Of a stretch of DNA of 64,000 bases, positions 25,156-40,264 are shown piece by piece. The stretch's first letter is position 1, and every line of letters begins with the position of its first letter. The position numbers were made by a program, and so were the translations under genes. Source of the DNA: Pegea sp. RAD2-039 (Eukaryota > Chordata > Thaliacea > Salpida > Salpidae); contig JAQGEQ010000071.1 of the NCBI GenBank assembly GCA_034620365.1, positions 4,216,001 through 4,280,000 of the forward strand, in the 5' to 3' direction. Below the pieces are notes generated by a model. The model ran no database searches, was not told the DNA's origin, and saw only the letters and a list, made by a program, of their open reading frames with translations.

Positions 25156-25174
25156 AAAAGGGGAAACCCCTTTT
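25156..25174. repeat. Perfect 8-bp inverted repeat (hairpin)
   Basis: AAAAGGGG, a 3-base loop AAA, then CCCCTTTT, in otherwise GC-poor DNA 60 bases after the fragment above. Could fold in RNA or be chance. Confidence 0.5.
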
Positions 25175-26577
25175 TGTGTTACGTTTTCTCAAGTTTATAT
25201 AAAAAACAAAACAAAATCTAATTAAACGTAAAAAGTGTAACTAACTTTTGTAATTCTTTTGGGCATTTAAAATTTACAAATATAAATAATTAAATGATAG
25301 ACTTAGAGATTTGTATCTGATTTTATCTTTTATGTTCGACTATCAAAGCCAATAAAACTGTTTTGTTTTTACTTTCCATTTTTTCATTTGTATTCAAAAC
25401 TTACAACTAATCAGTAGAAATATAACTTTGTTTTATATTATAAACAATTTTGCTTATAAAAAGTTTTTCAAACTTAAAAAATTGTAGTTTGTAATGCAAT
25501 ACGAAATATAAAAATATTTTCTATAAATATTAGTCCAACTTTTTGATGATAATTTTATTTAACTTTTAGCATAATATTTTTCATTTAAATTTTTATTTTA
25601 GATTAATAACTTTTGCTTTTAGTGATAATAAAATATTTTTTTTTATTTTTAATATAATTAGAAATCAAATAAAAAAGTAGAACAATATTTTTAATTTTTT
25701 TATGTTTCATTTTTATCAGTAAAAGTTATATAAATATATATATTTATTATAAATTTAAATCAGTTTAAATGAAATATTTAGAAGTTTACATTTTTTATCT
25801 AAGATTATTATTATAAAAGTTTTTACATTTAACTTGTTAAAATGAATTATTACTATAAATTAATTTGATGATAATATATATAAAATACTCATGTTTGAAC
25901 CTTAGTATAAAATTAATAAATGTTTTCTATGATTTTTGGTGATTTTCTTACTATTTCATGTCTTTTATATTATATTAGTTTATATCTTTTATTTTTTAAT
26001 AGAACTAAACTACATATTCTAGACCCAAATTGTAATTAAAATCCTATTTAAAATTTTAATTTATAAATTAAACCTTTAGAAATTTAGTTTTAAATAAACT
26101 TATACAGAAGTATTTTTGATTTAGTACTAACCCAATTAATAACTATAATTAATACCCAGTTGGCTAATAACTCTTCAACAGGGTTTACAATCTTCTTCAC
26201 AAATTTATTTATTTATGCAAGTTTTTGTCACCCCTTTTAATATATAAGAATCTTATTTTAGTAAATTTTGTTACTAAATAATATGTAATGATGTCATTAT
26301 CTCTATTTGTTTTATATTTTATTACATTTATACTAAAACTTATGTAATGTTCCTATTTGTTCTGCACAAATAAAATTGATCTCAAATTTAATTGAGACTT
26401 TTATTATTATAAGATTATTTATCTATTAACTGCAGCCATGTGTTGAATGAATAGATTTATACCTAGATCACACTAATAACTGGTTACCAATTAATTTTGA
26501 TTTAGTTCAATTAGCAAATAAACTATTATTTAATAATTTATTTGCATTTAGATATTTGTTTTTATAAAAGTTATAAA
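25175..26577. other. AT-rich intergenic region
   Basis: Very AT-rich, dense in stop codons, no recognised gene. A T-rich acceptor-like element ends in AG at 26550-26551, 26 bases before the BET1 start. Confidence 0.5.
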
Positions 26578-26895
26578 ATGTCTTATAAGAAATCTGATTC
26601 TCTTGGAATGATGGAATCTGAAAATAATCGGTTAGCTGACCAACTTGCCGGTAAAATTTCAAGACTTAAAATGATTTCATTAGACATGAAAGATGATATT
26701 AATGATGATAATAGGTATCTAGATGGTATGGGCTCAGATATGTTAAGTACAACAGGACTTCTTACTGGATCAACAAATAGATTTAAAAAAATGATTAATT
26801 CAGGACAAGGAAATAGAAAAATTATTTGTAGGATTGTAGTGTTTGTAGTTCTTGCATTTTTAGTAATCTATTTCATTTTATCAAGAAAATCATAA
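26578..26895 (+). CDS. BET1: BET1-type Qc-SNARE
   Basis: Single exon, 105 aa. BET1 is the Qc-SNARE of ER-Golgi vesicle fusion, anchored by a C-terminal helix. Visible: an N-terminal ESENNRLADQLAGKISRLK segment typical of the BET1 SNARE motif start; a heptad-rich core (DMKDDINDDNRYLDGM); TTGLLTGSTNRFKKMI before the anchor; and a hydrophobic tail (CRIVVFVVLAFLVIYFIL) ending in RKS. Length fits BET1/BET1L (about 110-120 aa). The ATG at 26578 is chosen because MSYKK starts the conserved part; the open frame extends 12 codons upstream but through acceptor-like sequence. At the zero layer, where most BET1 proteins have Q before N, this one has D (DDN). Confidence 0.85.
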   Translation: MSYKKSDSLGMMESENNRLADQLAGKISRLKMISLDMKDDINDDNRYLDGMGSDMLSTTGLLTGSTNRFKKMINSGQGNRKIICRIVVFVVLAFLVIYFILSRKS

Positions 26896-29800
26896 TATGT
26901 TATTTTGAAAGTTTGAATATATTCATCAACTGAAAAATGTTGATATTTATTTTAATTTTTTATCTTCTATTTCATCTTATTTTAATATCATTTAGTATTT
27001 AAGTAAAATATATCTAGATTCAAATATTAGGCTTCAAACATTCTGATGTGTTCTAATTAGTTTGAATATTTATATAGATATATATATTCTATGCTTATAT
27101 ATAACTTGTTTATATGTAATAACCAAATATGTGTAATATATAATATTTATATAAACTTTGTGTACTATACTATAATGCTTTTTCTACTCAAAAATATTTT
27201 TCTTATACTTGAATTTTTGTAGAAAGTATAATAAATAAAAAAGTGTATCGTCTTTGTTAAGTTTTTCATTAAGAACACAAACTACCATCAAAATAGGTGC
27301 TTACTACTAACAACACGCTAGTCTTTTGTAACTTTGATTTTTGTAACATGTGATATATATACAACACAGATGAGTATAAGGCAACTGTTTTCTGTTTTCA
27401 CAAGAGTTCTTATAGATCCAGATAAATCAAATCAAAAAGTTGTACTGAAAGAGCTTAGATGATGACAAGGTGACCAGCTTTTAATAAACTGATTTTAGCA
27501 TTAACGATCAATTAGTTTAGTAGATAGAAGGTAATAATAATAAGACCCGTTTCGGTAGAGAACGGCCATGCTGTATGTACAATTAGTAGTTAATAAAAAC
27601 ACACTGAGATGAAAAGTAATTAGATATAAGACTTTTAAAACCATTTTGCTTTAATTTCAACTTGAATTCATGTTTTTAAAAAGCTGGTCTTGATCTCATG
27701 CCAAGGAAAAACTCCCAAAAAAACGGTGAATTTTTATGAGCTACTGACCATTTTAGTCGAAACATCCCAAAAAATTCCTATTTACTTTTGAAAATATTTT
27801 ATAACAAAACTAATTTTTCATCCAGCTAAATTTCAATAAAAAGATTTAAGAATATTTAAAGATCAGATGATATCAGAGATTTTCAGAAATAGAAAATATT
27901 GACAAAACTGTAACTCCAGGCGTTTAAACCCCAAAACACGCCTTTGTTAACTATGGGTGGATCATACAAAGACCATTAAAGTAAAAATTCCTAAATGCAT
28001 TTGAGGAAAAAATTGAAGAAAACATTTTAGTGAAGTCACAGAAATATTTCAGAAGCTGTGAAAGATTTTGCCTTCCAGATATTGAAAATAGATCATTGAA
28101 AAATGTTAAATTGTAAAAGTAATAGTTAAAGATCTTAAAAAGATTTATTATTATGAAATTTATAAAATGAATATAAGTAAATCAAAATTAAGTTAATACA
28201 ACGATTAAATAAAATCTACTATTTTAAAAAATAAAGTCTAAATAGAAATATAAAATCGTAGCATAATAATTGAAGTTAAACTTTTCAAATATTTATGAAA
28301 TATTGAAAGGCAAATCAGATAAAAAATTTACAACTATCAAACAAAATCTAAACTTGGGAATACTCTATGAATAAAGAACAATTCTTTTCTTGATGTATTT
28401 GATATTAATCAAATATTAACAAATTATTTTAAAAGTATTTATTAAAGTTTAAAGCAATTTTTTACCGAAAGGGGCTTATTTATAAATATGTGAATAAGAT
28501 AGTTGTAGATCATTAGTTTTAAAGTGTATCTCAAAGGCACCTGAAAGTATTGAAAACAAAAAAATAACTAATTAAACTTTAATTCAGAGTTTTAATAGCT
28601 GACAAATACCAAAATTCAATATGCTTACTCAGTAATTATAATTTGCTACTTTTCAAATATGAACTTTTCATTTAGTAGATATAATCAACATATTTTTCTT
28701 AAAGATCACGTAAGCTGCTCTGGTTACTTTATTGTGTTCGTCTCCGTTATCACGCACGCGTGATACATTTCATAAGGATTACTCACGCTATCCTTAAAGT
28801 AGGTACCTTGCTGCGGGTAGTTCAACATCTTTTAAGTATTCTAAAGATTTATATACAAGACAACTTTTTCTTAGATTGTTATTACAGGTTAGATAGTTTT
28901 CATAGATTAAAATGGTAAATCAAAGTCACTAAATAAACCTTTCCTATTCAATTATCTTCTCTACATGAGGTTAAAACTTAAGTCGATAACAAATCAAAGC
29001 TTCCATTTAAACTTCAGATGATTAAGTTGGAAGTCTTAGCTACTGTAAACTACTCTGAAAAATATTTATTGAAGACTTTCTGCAATCTATTTGCAGTATA
29101 CGCTTCAAACTTGCAAAATACTTTTTTCTTTTATAAAAGCTCTTTCTTTTTTCATTTATTGCAATACATTTAACTATACAACAAACAACATTTAGCAAAA
29201 ACTTGCTTAACAGACAAATTATATGGCACAAACTAAATCTATAAAGCATAATATAGTCATCATAGAAAATACTGACGCCTTTAGAAGTTTGCATATGCGA
29301 CTTTGTGACAAAGCATATCTCGACTTTGCTTCATCTAATTTCTCAAAATAATTTTTATAATTCATACTAGAAAATCTACTTGTTCTTATTTTATGTTTTT
29401 TAAAGAATAATTTAAAAAAAACATTTGAGAAAAAATATGTAGCACCTAACTAAGTTAATATAACTTTCATCTGTATCAAATTAAAACATTTTATCTATTT
29501 CTTGGTATAACATATTTAGACTCTGGATGATAAAACTGTGACATGTTTTAACAATTTCTTATAAACTTATGAAAATTTATGAAAAATTAAATTTGTTAAA
29601 TTTGTTAAATTTTAGCCATTGAAAACCACTATTATGTGTTTTTCTAAAAAACGATTTCTTTCTTCATAGTAAGCATAAATGATTTTAAAATTATATCAAA
29701 AAATCATATATTACTAAAATATCAATTATAAAATACTTCTAAGTAATTCATGCAAATAGAAACTAATGAGTATATAGTTAAAAAATAATCCAAACATGTT

Positions 29801-31077
29801 TAGTTCACTCTTTTTTTTTACTAACTTCCAATATTAGCATTTTCAATCATTGATTTAGAGTTTTTTACAATTATTATTATACTAAATATTTAATTTTCTT
29901 CTAAGCTTTTTTTCTAAAACAAAAAATAATAAATATTTATAAAAAGCTCTACGATGTTTTTCAACTGAGCACTTTAGTACAGTGACGTTGGCGAAAACAA
30001 CCAAGTTTTGTTTAGTTCATTGGTCAATTTCCAGATAATCTTCTTAATGGTTTTGATAAAGTTCTTTAAATACTTACGTGTCTATCAACAAATATATTTT
30101 TTATTACATAATACTAATTTTTTGATGATAACTATTTGTTTTGTAAATTAGATACTCATTTCAAAGTTTACTGTAAGACTTACAGATTATTAATTATTAG
30201 AATTTATCTATATTTTTTTTTTAAATCTAATATAATTACCAAATTTATTATAACTTATCTATGTTGATCAAATAAAAGAGTTTAGATATTTAAAGTGATA
30301 AATATTTTTTTGTTTTCTTTTGATTTATTAAAAATTTGTTTTTTGTTTGATTAAATCCTGAATAAATATTTTGTTGTTCAGATCAACTAATGATAGCTAT
30401 TTTTTTTATATTTTTTTCAATGAGGTCTCTCTTAGCATATTTTATATTCGTATTTGTAAAGATTTTACCAAGAAGATAGAGCCATTAAACTAACTATTAA
30501 ATTTGGTAGATATAGTTTACAGATAAGAATTTTGTGCTGATAGATAGTTTTAATAAATATAAATGTTAAAGTTTTATAAATATTATTCAATTAAGTTTCT
30601 TATAAAGCTAAAACTGTTTTTAATAACTTTTAACTAATTTTTTTTAATGCTTTTTCTAGTCAGTAATATTTATAAAATCATGGTTAATTTTAAGTATATT
30701 TGTTTTTATTAAAAATATTTTGTATACTTGTCCAAAATTTTATTTTGAAGTATTGCTTTTTGTTTATTTATAGTTAGCTTATTACTATTTACTTATTTGT
30801 TCAAAATATGTTTGCATAAATCATTAATTCTAAAATGTTATTTAAAACTCCGTGCTTACAATTACTATATGTTATTTTATCATATTTAATTATTAATTAT
30901 GTAATAAATTATATAGACTTTAAGTTTTAACATAAATACTTTTCTTATTATAACTAGTTGATACTATAAAATGTTGTTAAACTTTCGAAAGTAATTTCGA
31001 TTTTTTCAGATTTCATTGATTGTATATTTTTGATTCATAATCAATTTTGTTCTAGTAAAACTTGTTAGACATTTACA
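26896..31077. other. 4.2-kb AT-rich intergenic region
   Basis: No conserved coding sequence recognised. AATAAA at 27230 may serve BET1. A small palindrome (TATCACG-CACG-CGTGATA) lies at 28748-28765. The rest is AT-rich with short chance frames. Confidence 0.5.
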
Positions 31078-34053
<2,976 letters not shown>

Positions 34054-34160
34054 CAGTATCAACCAATCAACAGCCGCCTTATCTTCTTGATAATTTCCCC
34101 AAAACCGACTTAAACTGGGCGTTAGAACTCCCATCAAGATCTTACTATCAACATAAATTT

Positions 34161-34166
34161 AATAAA
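34161..34166 (+). terminator. Polyadenylation signal of ARFGAP gene
   Basis: AATAAA 108 bases after the TAG at 34051. Confidence 0.6.
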
Positions 34167-37100
34167 TCTTCTCTGCGTGTTTCCTCCACCAAGTTTTAAA
34201 AGAGTTTTTGGTAGCTGTCAATTTTGAGATGTTTAGCTTCTATTTATTATTACAGATTTGTTTGAAAATGTTTTGTTTATTGTTGTATATAAAAGCTGTT
34301 AAAAGCTATAAGTTTGTTTGTTTGTTTATTCTCCTTTTTTCTGTCAACAAGACACCCTTTTCGCCATTTTTCTCAGTATTATATCTATTTTATCAATGAT
34401 TGTAAATACTTTAGGTGGTTTTATTTATTTCTAATAGTAATGGTGTTTAGTGGTAATTGTAGACGAAGCCTATTTATCGTTTTTATGTTAGTAACAAGTT
34501 AGTTGATTCAATTTCTGGTTTAGATCTTATATTGGTAGAAGCGGAATCTTTTTCGTTCCTCATTCAATCTTTATTACACTCATTCATGAAACTGACATTC
34601 CGATATTTCTGCCATCATATTCACTTTTTCAGTTTACAAATAAACGAGAATTAATTTGGGTGAAAACGGCTTCAATTCACTTTTGTATCTAAATTTAGGA
34701 TTCAAATTATTTTCATAATTGTCAACATCAAGTATTCATAAATCAAACCAACTCTATTAACTCTTAACCGCCACTCATATTGTCTACGTAAGCGACAGAA
34801 CTTCGGTATAAACTTGGTTTTAGTCTGCTGAAATAGATCAAGAAGCTAAGTTACTTTGACTAAATTTAATTTGTAGTTTTGTTTCTTACAGTAAACTCCA
34901 ACTACGTTTACTGGAGCTTACTACTTATCAAATTACAGTTAAGATTATTGATAAAAAATCATGTGGGAGTTATAATTATTTTAAAATGTCTTTGCTGTTC
35001 TGTCTTAGCTGATTTATATCAATAGAAGCTACTTGAGTTACGTAAACTAATTCTTTTTATAATTATAGAATAATTGCGGCCTGCTTTGGTCAACTACGAT
35101 TCCATTGAATTCAGGTTAGCTGTACAAGCTAAAATAAGAAATAATACCAATTTTTCAAATTGACCCACAAAGTCTTAAAAAAATTCAGAAAATTAAAGAT
35201 TACCTACTAGCAAATCAAATTATCTCCAATTGGATATAAGATCATTTTTACAATGAAGTAAGTAATAAAGTTACATGTCCTAACTCCAAAGTATTTCAGT
35301 CTAGAAGCTTGTGAGTTTGTATGCAGTTTAGAGGACATCGTAAAAACGGAAGTAATTGCTGCTGGAGTTTTGTTATAGTCCACATTTTCTATAGAGTATT
35401 AGTCTGTACTCATTTCTTTAGTCCTACGCAGAGCTCAATTGCTTAAAAATCCGTTATTAGTACTCATTTTAAAGATAGACAGAAAAGCTGTTTTAGATAA
35501 ATAATCTTAGATATAGTTTACTTATATTAATTATTTCAGAAATACATTTTGTTGACAATTAATTTAAAAGTGACAGAAGAAGAAATAAATCGAGATAATT
35601 GTATTTAATAGTCATATTATTTGTGAGAATGCGTATTAGCCAGAGGTGCTCTTTTCAGGCACTCTCCTTCGCGTTTACTAATGAATTAAGATAAAAAAGT
35701 TGTTTTGAAAAGACAAAACAAATTAATGAACTTAGTTGCGATTTTTTAATGTAAGTGAAACCTGTTCAAGATTTATCGATTATACTTTTAGAATAGAAAT
35801 AATCGTTAAATTTTAAAAGTCTTGTTTCCAACGTTTTCTTAGCAACTCTGTAATTTAATCTTATCTATTATATAAATTAGCTTTTGAATGAGTCTTTTCA
35901 TGATAATATTTTGTTTACGTTCCAGAATATTAGAAAATTTCAAAAATTGTTCGATAATTACATTACACAACTTTAAATTTCAAAAAGATAAAGTTGTTAT
36001 CTAATATTTTTGAAATATTTATTTTTTTTAGTGCTGATAAAAACATTTACTTTCAGCTTATTTATAAAGTGGTCAATTACGATATACCGAAATAAAACAA
36101 AATACTATTTTTTAAAAATATTTACTCACATTAGAATTATAAACATTTAGCAAAATTTTGTTCTTTATAAGATTAAACTGTATAGAATAAATGAAAAAAA
36201 GATTTTAAACAGTTAATAAGATAAGTTTATCATTATTTCATCATTTTAAAAACTAATTTAAATTAAATGTAATATTTTGAAACATTTTTAATTGAAAAAC
36301 GTGAACGGTTTGTCTGATACATTTGATTTTAGCTTATAAATTTGCTATTTTAGTCTGCCAGGTTATTCTTTGTAAGCTTTTACTTAGCTTTCAAAGTTTT
36401 AATAAATTATTTATAAAATGATCACAATTTGTAACAAAAATATTTCAACAGTGAAACAACTGTTCTTATATAAGTTAGTGATTTTATGAGTTTTTAACAT
36501 TTGGTGAGGCAATTTGTTTTTTATACTCTTAAAGCTTATTAAGATATTAAAAATGTATTTGAGTTAGTTTCAGTTTAATTTAATTAAAACTAACTAACTT
36601 AATCAAGTATGACAAAAATAAACACATAAGATGTTTATTTTGTTCTTTAATCAATATGAACTAATGATATTGACATTTGTTATCCTAAATTTTGTAATAA
36701 AACTTTACAAATAATTTATTTAATTTTTATCTATATATCTATCTATAATATTCTACACAGCAGTTTTATTTTTAGCTTTATATTCTGTACATTTAGTTTA
36801 TACTAAACTAAGTTAACTAGGTTATTCACTTTATGTCATAATATTTTAGTTTAATTTTATTATATAATTAAGCCATTTTGAAAAAAAAAATAATGAAAGT
36901 TAGTGAACATTTTTGATACTTAGTTTTCTGATCTATATGTTACATCAAAGTAATATACATGTTTATTTTTGAACAAAATCATCTGAGAGTAAATTAACTT
37001 GCTTAGATTTAGTCTAATCAAAATCTATTCTAAGAATTTAAACTTTAGTTTACAGAAATATGTCTTTTGGATTGTAGATACAGATTTAAAATTATTTAAA

Positions 37101-37251
37101 AATTTATTGAATCAATGTTGAAGTTTGTTTAAAGTTTATTTTACCTTAGAAATAGTGATGTGTTTAGATTAAACAATTTGAATATTTAAAACTTCAATTT
37201 AAAACTTTTGTATCTTTCATTATCCTACATTTATCAAATTTTTAGCTTAAA
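34167..37251. other. 3.1-kb intergenic region with a possible LINE 3' tail relic
   Basis: Mostly AT-rich without recognised genes. Around 35600-35690, gagaatgcgtattagcc...ggcactctcc resembles the 3' tail of the array retrotransposon (taagaatgtgtgatagca...ggcactcttc), so a diverged copy may lie here. A T-rich stretch ending in AG at 37244-37245 lies 6 bases before the next ATG. Confidence 0.4.
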
Positions 37252-39765
37252 ATGAATAGAACATCAATTGTTGTAATTACTTCTTCTATATTCTTTTCTT
37301 TTATCATTCTAGTCTTCTGGCGATCATTATATCATGCTTCATCTTTTACCTCCAAAAAGCCTTTCAAACATCCTGTAACTAATGGACTCAAACATGATCT
37401 ATCATCAAATGCAAACATCTTCATATTAAAAAAGTTACAATCAGCACTTGATACAGTTCATAACCACACTGCCAAGCCACCTCCTTCTACGGACTTTTCT
37501 TATATTTTCAATGATATGGTTGTGACTATCAATCTATTAAACTACATTCAAAATTTGATGACTTGTGAAGACTTCAAGCTTTTGGAAGGGTTCCAGTTAC
37601 TTGAAACAAAAGACAACAGTTACATTTATAAAACTTCTTCTCATACCCTCAAGTTTCAAAAAACTTTACAACTAGAAACATCAAAAGTTGATATCGACTT
37701 CTTGATATCTTCCAGATGTGGTTCATCTACATCAGACACATCCTCATCCAACAAAGATCGTTGTTTCCTCCTCAAAAACCTTAAACTTCTTCAAAGAGCT
37801 TTTATTCAGTTACAACTTGATCATGTTAATGTAGCTCCAGTTTTAGGAATCTGTATCCCAAGATCCAGAGACTTACTCCAAAAGATGAGTCTTTTGAAAT
37901 CCGCTGGGATTGTTGTGACTCATGAATCCGGAGAGCGTTTTGATCTATCAGCAGCGCGACTTCAGTCGTGGCAAAGACGTCTCGCGTATTGCCGCGATCT
38001 TCTCAACTTAGCAATCTTCTTCAGCGACTCACCACTAGGTGGCATTGCAGTAAGCAACTGGAAAGCAGAAAACTTCCTTCTCGACTCTTATGGGAACCTC
38101 AAAATGATCTCTATCGGTGATGACGTCATACTGGAGGAGCCGAGGTGCGCCGATGACGCGGGTTGCCATGTGAGCGCGATTGTGGCTGGTGTCCAATGCG
38201 TACAAGGTAGATGTGTGGGCCACAACTCGAGGACTAACCTTCTGAAACTGTCCACTTCTTTGTTGTTTGACCTTCTGCACCACCCTGACCTTACCACTGA
38301 CCGCCAACTTCACTCCGAGTTGGTGACCAGTTTGGCAGGGCTGCAATTGACTGTCCGTGAAGCACATAACCAGTTGCAGCGTCTCATCCTCTCCACCAAT
38401 CACAATCGTCCCACCCAACAACCACCTCTTCAAAGTGACGTCATACTTGAATCGTCCAATCAGAAAGCGCGAGAAGTCGTTATCAACGACATCAAAGACT
38501 TGGTACAGCAACCAGTCGCAATGTGGGCCAATGACGTCATAGTAGGACACGATCGAGAGATGAATGTAGCGGAAATGGGTCTACTGAACTTCCAGAAGTT
38601 TCCGGACCGGGATTTCCCCGGCAAACATGACTATTACTGCAAGGGGAGTAAGGCGGAATGGGGTTGCATCCACTCACTGCAATCTGCAGAGCAAGGAGCT
38701 AGCTTATGTCTTCAAGACATCAGATGTAAAGCGTTTGTGACGATTCCTCACATCCGGAAAAATGGATGGTTCATCGCGATCCTCAAATCGGATGTCTCTA
38801 CTCCTGTTCATCACTCAGGAATCACTTTGTTTGTGAAAGATGTTAACGGGACACAAAATGAGAGGAAGAGCACGATGTGTTTAAAAGAAGATCCTGAAGT
38901 TGGAAGAGAAAGTGAGGAAGTTTTGATGCAAATTTGTGGGGAATCACGGAGTGAGAAGGATCGGATGCAGTTGATGTTGAGTGGTCAGGTCCTGGATGCT
39001 CAGACATTTAAACCTGGGCATGGGGAGGGGTCTGTTGGTGGACAGATTATAGTCCGACAAAGTCCTGCTGATGGTGGGAAAAGTCTCTCTTCAATCTTCA
39101 GCGCGAAGGAGGGTCCTCAAGAGTTCAGCGCTTCTCAACTCTTTGTTTATCGATTAGATCGTTTGTTGGGACTCCATAAGACTCTTCCGAGCGTCGAGCG
39201 ACTTCTGACGTCATCAGATCTTAAAGAAGCTCATTTCCCTGTTGATGTTGGAGGCAATAAATTTGATAGTTTCAAATCTCTCAAACAGATTGACGGATCT
39301 CTGCCCGGTCTTCTTTCCCCTCTTCCTCAATTCATCTCTATCGAGCACTACGTTAAAGTCCCGCGTCTTGATGACGTCACTGCAGCGGTGACGCGATTTA
39401 GCGAGAAGCAACTCGATGACATGCAATACTTGATCTTAGGCTATCTCGCCTCAATTCCTTTTCCTGTAAAAGGTCACACGTCATGGAAAGATAATTTGAT
39501 TTTTATTAAAACTGATAATGCACTAGTTCAAGACACCAAGGAATATCTCAGCTACTTCCACAACTGTCAGTTTCCAGCTCGTCTCGTTTCCCTGCTTCAA
39601 CAACCTTTTTGTAACTTATTTGATGAAGTCTCAAAGTCTAATCTTCATCTGCGTTTACCTGATAGAGCTCAAGCTAGATTCCAATCTAATATGGACAACT
39701 TTTTGCGAATTGTGAAGACTTGTTGTACTAAGTTTAACAAACAAATGGTTTTAGTGAGTTTGTGA
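37252..39765 (+). CDS. Type II membrane protein with FAM69/PKDCC-like and FAM20/GASK-like parts
   Basis: Single exon, 837 aa. One N-terminal transmembrane segment (about residues 6-24) predicts a Golgi/ER lumenal protein. Residues about 180-345 resemble the FAM69/DIPK and PKDCC secretory kinases: YCRDLLNLAIFFSDSPLG, AVSNWKAENFLLDSYGNLK (HRD-loop position, with N where the catalytic Asp would sit), IGDDV at the DFG position, then a cysteine cluster (C-x5-C, VQCVQGRCVG) and LLFDLL. A middle cysteine block follows (DYYCKGSKAEWGC, C..DIRCKAF). Residues about 625-830 resemble FAM20/Fjx1/GASK proteins: FVYRLDRLLGLHKTLPSVERLL, DNLIFIKTDNAL and FPARLVSLLQQPF. Each resemblance is by motif and order only. 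The coding part is richer in G+C than its flanks. Known relatives phosphorylate secreted proteins or are pseudokinases; the substrate here is unknown. Confidence 0.6.
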   Translation: MNRTSIVVITSSIFFSFIILVFWRSLYHASSFTSKKPFKHPVTNGLKHDLSSNANIFILKKLQSALDTVHNHTAKPPPSTDFSYIFNDMVVTINLLNYIQNLMTCEDFKLLEGFQLLETKDNSYIYKTSSHTLKFQKTLQLETSKVDIDFLISSRCGSSTSDTSSSNKDRCFLLKNLKLLQRAFIQLQLDHVNVAPVLGICIPRSRDLLQKMSLLKSAGIVVTHESGERFDLSAARLQSWQRRLAYCRDLLNLAIFFSDSPLGGIAVSNWKAENFLLDSYGNLKMISIGDDVILEEPRCADDAGCHVSAIVAGVQCVQGRCVGHNSRTNLLKLSTSLLFDLLHHPDLTTDRQLHSELVTSLAGLQLTVREAHNQLQRLILSTNHNRPTQQPPLQSDVILESSNQKAREVVINDIKDLVQQPVAMWANDVIVGHDREMNVAEMGLLNFQKFPDRDFPGKHDYYCKGSKAEWGCIHSLQSAEQGASLCLQDIRCKAFVTIPHIRKNGWFIAILKSDVSTPVHHSGITLFVKDVNGTQNERKSTMCLKEDPEVGRESEEVLMQICGESRSEKDRMQLMLSGQVLDAQTFKPGHGEGSVGGQIIVRQSPADGGKSLSSIFSAKEGPQEFSASQLFVYRLDRLLGLHKTLPSVERLLTSSDLKEAHFPVDVGGNKFDSFKSLKQIDGSLPGLLSPLPQFISIEHYVKVPRLDDVTAAVTRFSEKQLDDMQYLILGYLASIPFPVKGHTSWKDNLIFIKTDNALVQDTKEYLSYFHNCQFPARLVSLLQQPFCNLFDEVSKSNLHLRLPDRAQARFQSNMDNFLRIVKTCCTKFNKQMVLVSL

Positions 39766-40264
39766 TCTGTTCTTTCATTTGTTAAAACTAAATCAAGGTT
39801 CCAATCTTTAGAAGCAGTTGAAACAATCATACTTCAAACTCCAGATACTTCATTTTGATACTACTTAAGCACATTTGTCTATTTGTACTAATTTTCAGCT
39901 TACAATTTTCTATTTGATTATTTTGTAGAACTTTTTTTGCTTACAATGATTTTTTCGCCAAATTATCAATTTTTTAGGGTTTAAAAAACTTGGAAAACTC
40001 TTTTCAATTTTTTTTTATATTATGTCAATATTTTGTGAAATCTTTTTAGAAATGTTATCAGTTTACTATTTTATATTTTATATAACAATTGAGTCAGCAA
40101 ATATCCTTAAAATCTATTAGAGTTTGTTTGTACTTTTGTTCTTAAAAATCAGATGTTCAAAAAAATAAGAAGAAAATTGTTCAAAGTTTTTTTATTTACT
40201 TCTAATTATTAAAATTGTCAAATAAACTTCATCATTTGCATATTTTGCAGATAATAATAAAATA
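39766..40264 (+). other. Spacer with AATAAA and acceptor before TBCB
   Basis: An AATAAA at 40221-40226 is followed by tattttgcag ending at 40250, 14 bases before the TBCB ATG. A poly(A) signal directly followed by a 3' splice site is the arrangement seen between genes of trans-spliced polycistrons. Confidence 0.5.

Noticed and set aside
38035..38550. Minus-strand open frame of 171 codons
   Set aside because: Lies wholly within the conserved plus-strand kinase-like coding exon and shows no motif of its own.
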